DNA of 64,000 nt from assembly GCA_049516015.1 (NCBI GenBank), contig JBEKTN010000008.1, forward strand, positions 1 through 64,000, written 5' to 3'. The notes beneath the pieces are model-generated. The model was not told the origin of the DNA, did not search any database, and saw only the letters and a program-made list of their open reading frames with translations. The translations under genes and the position numbers were made by a program. This stretch comes from Aquisphaera sp049516015. GTDB taxonomy: Bacteria > Planctomycetota > Planctomycetia > Isosphaerales > Isosphaeraceae. This document shows, piece by piece, positions 63,395-64,000 of the stretch. How positions within the stretch are numbered: the first letter of the stretch is position 1; each line of letters begins with the position of its first letter.

Positions 63395-63690
63395 GCTGGC
63401 CACGTTTACTTGTACTCTCTGTGTTGTCCAGATCCGATTCTCCAGATTTGGTGGCTGTCTTTCACCCACCGCACCCACCGACCCACCGAGGGACCAAGAA
63501 AAACCAAAAACCAAGTCTGACACCCCCTCCCATGACACCCCCTCCCAACAGACACCCCCTCCCAACAAGTCTGACACCCCCTCCCAAACAGGATCCCCAT
63601 TTAGCTCAGGCGAACGTGCCTGGCCAAAGCTTCTCCAGACATGCTAGAATCACTAGGTAATCCCAGTTGATCAAAGGGCCGGAGACGACG
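63395..63690. other. Repeat-rich intergenic region
   Basis: Left part: RAYT 3' flank (to about 63470). Right part: CTGACACCCCCTCCCA and variants, four copies between 63517 and 63592, tandem-like with variable spacers. No gene. Confidence 0.5.
63517..63592. repeat. GACACCCCCTCCCA repeats
   Basis: Four near-identical C-rich units in a short stretch; the order is C(T/A)GACACCCCCTCCCA with small spacers between copies. Not a CRISPR: no equal-length spacers and no longer repeat. Confidence 0.65.
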
Positions 63691-64000
63691 ATGCTAGGAA
63701 CCGGTACCACGGAAGCCACATCGCGTGAGGATGGAGGTCATCCAATAGGTCACCCGATATCCGGGCAGTTCGGCCTGGTGATGGCGATCTTTGTGGTGAT
63801 CTCAAGCATGGTGGGGGTCGGCGTCCTCACCACATCGGGTTACACCATCGCGGCCGTTGGAAGCAGCCAGGTGATGCTCGGGCTTTGGCTGGTCGGCGGG
63901 ATGGTCGCTGTGTGCGGCGCCTTGACGGTGGCCGAATTATCCGCCTCACTACCTGCATCGGGTGGAGAATACATTTATTTATACGATGCATATGGTCCAT
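63691..64000 (+). CDS. APC-family amino acid permease, 5' part
   Basis: The first 103 residues of a longer membrane protein cut by the window end. From ATG 63691 (GGAG 6 nt upstream) it reads GQFGLVMAIFVVISSMVGVGVLTTSGYTIAAVGSSQVMLGLW and LTVAELSASLPASGGEYIYLYDAYG (quoted in pieces: SMVGVGVLTTSG and ELSASLPASGGEY). That is the start of an amino acid/polyamine transporter: first helix with G-S-x-I/V-GxGI-like bend and the E-L-x-x-x-x-P-x-x-GG motif after helix 3. Confidence 0.88.
   Translation, partial: MLGTGTTEATSREDGGHPIGHPISGQFGLVMAIFVVISSMVGVGVLTTSGYTIAAVGSSQVMLGLWLVGGMVAVCGALTVAELSASLPASGGEYIYLYDAYGP

Noticed and set aside
63517..63592. CRISPR-like C-rich units
   Set aside because: Units are only about 15 bases and the spacers are short and unequal.

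Overview
The window comes from a high-GC planctomycete, most likely of the Isosphaeraceae type. The evidence is a DUF1559 prepilin-like secreted protein, a PVC-style ECF sigma factor, a CHAT/TPR protein, two GroEL copies, an XPB-type helicase with its helicase-associated partner, KdsA (which implies a Kdo-bearing outer membrane), many small toxin-antitoxin modules and RAYT/REP debris. All assignments were made by reading the sequence; no database search was run.

Layout. 0.5-4 kb: DUF1559 protein, HEAT lipoprotein, ABC exporter. 4.8-7.7 kb: a translationally coupled DUF5678/retropepsin-like pair, an ECF sigma factor cut by a RAYT transposase fragment, and a membrane-anchored coiled-coil protein. 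8-13.2 kb: lipid kinase, kdsA, a lipoprotein with TPR-like repeats and a conserved hypothetical protein. 13.2-15.5 kb: structured intergenic DNA and a three-gene cassette ending in a frameshifted HEPN-like gene. 15.9-17.4 kb: glycosyltransferase and tRNA-Thr(CGT). 17.4-19.9 kb: decayed toxin-antitoxin DNA. 19.9-26.2 kb: a thioredoxin-trypsin fusion and the XPB helicase locus. 27-33.6 kb: a run of exported proteins (M48-like TPR peptidase, small exported proteins, a CHAT/TPR protein and a truncated paralogue). 33.7-37.7 kb: MazEF-like and UPF0175/DUF3368 modules, an AbiEii-like nucleotidyltransferase, a Uma2 remnant and a Ser/Thr kinase. 37.9-43.6 kb: FKBP lipoprotein, SurE, an internally deleted SDR, a SprT-like protein and a large membrane-TPR protein. 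43.8-46 kb: a Lys-rich protein and a frameshifted TIR-domain protein. 46-52.6 kb: a chaperone block (dnaJ-grpE-fmdB-yacG, then groEL-groES-groEL). 53-59.8 kb: TlpA-like protein, membrane protein, esterase, a candidate structured RNA and a hypothetical protein. 60-62.9 kb: yggS-yggU-aroA and a toxin-antitoxin pair. 63-64 kb: a second RAYT fragment, repeats and the start of an APC permease.

The housekeeping part is coherent: protein folding (dnaJ, grpE, groE, FKBP), aromatic amino acids (aroA), Kdo synthesis (kdsA), nucleotide and PLP homeostasis (surE, yggS). The accessory part is dominated by small two-gene modules whose frames overlap by 1-4 nt, and by remnants of such modules. Three genes carry single-base frameshifts at or next to runs of four G/C. 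These may be real decay or homopolymer errors.

The best candidates for undescribed biology are the exported M48-CHAT locus (27-33.6 kb), the RHH-like/unknown/HEPN-like cassette (13.9-15.1 kb), the TIR protein with an unassigned C-terminal region, and the thioredoxin-protease fusion.
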